Below, one piece after another: positions 23,281-24,023 of a stretch of 24,023 bases of DNA. This DNA comes from an uncultured Flavobacteriales bacterium. GTDB taxonomy: Bacteria > Bacteroidota > Bacteroidia > Flavobacteriales > Weeksellaceae. The stretch is from NCBI GenBank assembly GCA_937876095.1, contig CALFIE010000092.1, forward strand, positions 1 to 24,023, read 5' to 3'. The notes under the pieces are model-generated. The model worked only from the letters and a program-made list of their open reading frames with translations. It searched no databases and was not told where the DNA came from. Every line of letters starts with the position of its first letter. Within the stretch, counting starts at the first letter, position 1. The translations under genes and the position numbers were made by a program.

Positions 23281-23921
23281 TGAAAAAAATTGCCTTCGTC
23301 ACTCTACTCATTCTCTTTATAGATCAATTTTCTAAAATTTATGTGAAAACCCATTTCGATTTAGGAGAAAGCGCTTCGGTTTTCCCTTGGTTCAAAATCA
23401 CATTTGTAGAAAATCCGGGAATGGCTTATGGTTTTCAGTTTGGTGGAATTTTTGGTAAATATTTTCTGGTTTTGGTGCGTGTTCTCCTAATAGGAGGAAT
23501 GGTTTATGTATTTAGAAAATGGATAAAAGAAGGTCGAACTTCTAGCTATCTTCTAATTCCGATGGCATTTATTTTCGCAGGTGCAATTGGAAATTTGATT
23601 GATGGAATGTTCTACGGAATGATTTTCGACAGTGGTTCTGTTTATGATGAAGGTTCACAAACTTGGATTGGTTACGGTGGAATTTCTAAATTGGTACCTT
23701 TTGGTGAAGGTTATTCGCATTTTATGAAAGGTTGTGTAGTAGATATGTTCCATTTCCCGATTTTTGACTGGGATGTTCCTTCTAATTTCCCATTAATTGG
23801 TGGTACACACATCGAGTTTTTCAAATATATTTTCAATGTGGCAGATTCTTCTATCACGATTGGCGCGATGTTGTTGTGGTTTTTCAGGAAAAAAGCATTT
23901 CCAAACGGTTTAGAATTTTAG
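23280..23921 (+). CDS. lspA: Prolipoprotein signal peptidase (signal peptidase II)
   Basis: This inner-membrane aspartic peptidase removes signal peptides from diacylated prolipoproteins. It has 213 residues and four main hydrophobic helices. Conserved blocks are all present: Asp15-Gln-Phe-Ser-Lys, Val-Glu-Asn-Pro-Gly-Met-Ala-Tyr-Gly (43-51), Gly-Asn-Leu-Ile-Asp (104-108), Val-Val-Asp (catalytic Asp155) and Phe-Asn-Val-Ala-Asp (catalytic Asp189). It is longer than the E. coli enzyme (164 residues), mainly from an extra periplasmic segment of about 40 residues between the Asn-Leu-Ile-Asp and Val-Val-Asp blocks, common in Bacteroidota. Translation is coupled to the DUF2683-like gene. An AT-only stem (23916-23935) spans the stop codon but lacks the features of a good terminator. 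Substrates include lipoproteins such as the Wza-like protein encoded at 10285-11130. Confidence 0.96.
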   Translation: MKKIAFVTLLILFIDQFSKIYVKTHFDLGESASVFPWFKITFVENPGMAYGFQFGGIFGKYFLVLVRVLLIGGMVYVFRKWIKEGRTSSYLLIPMAFIFAGAIGNLIDGMFYGMIFDSGSVYDEGSQTWIGYGGISKLVPFGEGYSHFMKGCVVDMFHFPIFDWDVPSNFPLIGGTHIEFFKYIFNVADSSITIGAMLLWFFRKKAFPNGLEF

Positions 23922-24023
23922 AAATTTTTCTAAAAATTGGAAATTTGTATTTTGACAAAGTTTTTGTGAGGCAATGTGGTAAAAAATGGTGCTTTTTTAA
24001 ATGAAAAAATAGTTATAAATTTT

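Noticed and set aside
23916..23935. Terminator for lspA
   Set aside because: The stem is nearly all A and T, spans the stop codon and has only a 2-nt loop; it would be too weak for a typical intrinsic terminator.

Overview
The window reads as a chromosome segment of a low-GC Flavobacteriia bacterium, most likely near Chryseobacterium or Cloacibacterium. This is inferred from protein style, not from a search. Supporting signs are AT-rich DNA, weak Shine-Dalgarno sequences, promoter-like TAnnTTTG boxes typical of Bacteroidota, a DUF6089-uppS-bamA-ompH-skp gene order, a Bacteroidota-type IleRS and zinc-ligand-poor DksA-like protein, and a degenerate ureohydrolase. I see no rRNA, tRNA, CRISPR array, insertion sequence or prophage.

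Layout. (1) 126-2155, minus strand: a hot-dog thioesterase, rfbD (dTDP-4-dehydrorhamnose reductase) and an unknown secreted protein, tightly packed; the thioesterase frame runs 77 bp into rfbD. (2) 2238-7593, minus strand: a cell-envelope operon transcribed DUF6089 barrel, uppS, bamA, then two Skp/OmpH chaperones, closed by a strong hairpin terminator at 2182-2214. It joins lipid-carrier synthesis to outer-membrane protein assembly. (3) 7805-14436, minus strand: a compact exopolysaccharide operon transcribed GT2 glycosyltransferase, EpsG/Wzy-like polymerase, WecA/TagO-type initiating transferase, Wza-type outer-membrane lipoprotein and Wzc-type tyrosine autokinase. No flippase is present. (4) 14559-15632 and 15794-18319, minus strand: a ureohydrolase-fold protein that has lost most metal ligands, and topA with its own promoter and terminator. 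(5) 18731-23921, plus strand: ileS, a DksA/TraR-like gene, a small membrane protein, a DUF2683-like small protein and lspA. Positions 1-125 and 23936-24023 are AT-rich with no supported gene.

The main themes are envelope biogenesis (BamA, Skp, UppS, LspA, Wza/Wzc), surface polysaccharide and housekeeping enzymes. LspA matures lipoproteins such as the Wza-like protein, and UppS makes the lipid carrier used by the WecA-like transferase.

The most notable signals are these. IleRS carries a GXHH signature (Gly-Ile-His-His) in place of HXGH. IleRS also has a roughly 43-residue insertion just before its editing-domain TTTPWT motif, encoded partly by phased 7-bp repeats. The same kind of 7/8-bp phased degenerate repeat occupies three intergenic junctions (14456-14548, 22214-22285, 22692-22752), suggesting a mobile or self-expanding repeat family, one member of which has been captured in frame inside an essential gene.
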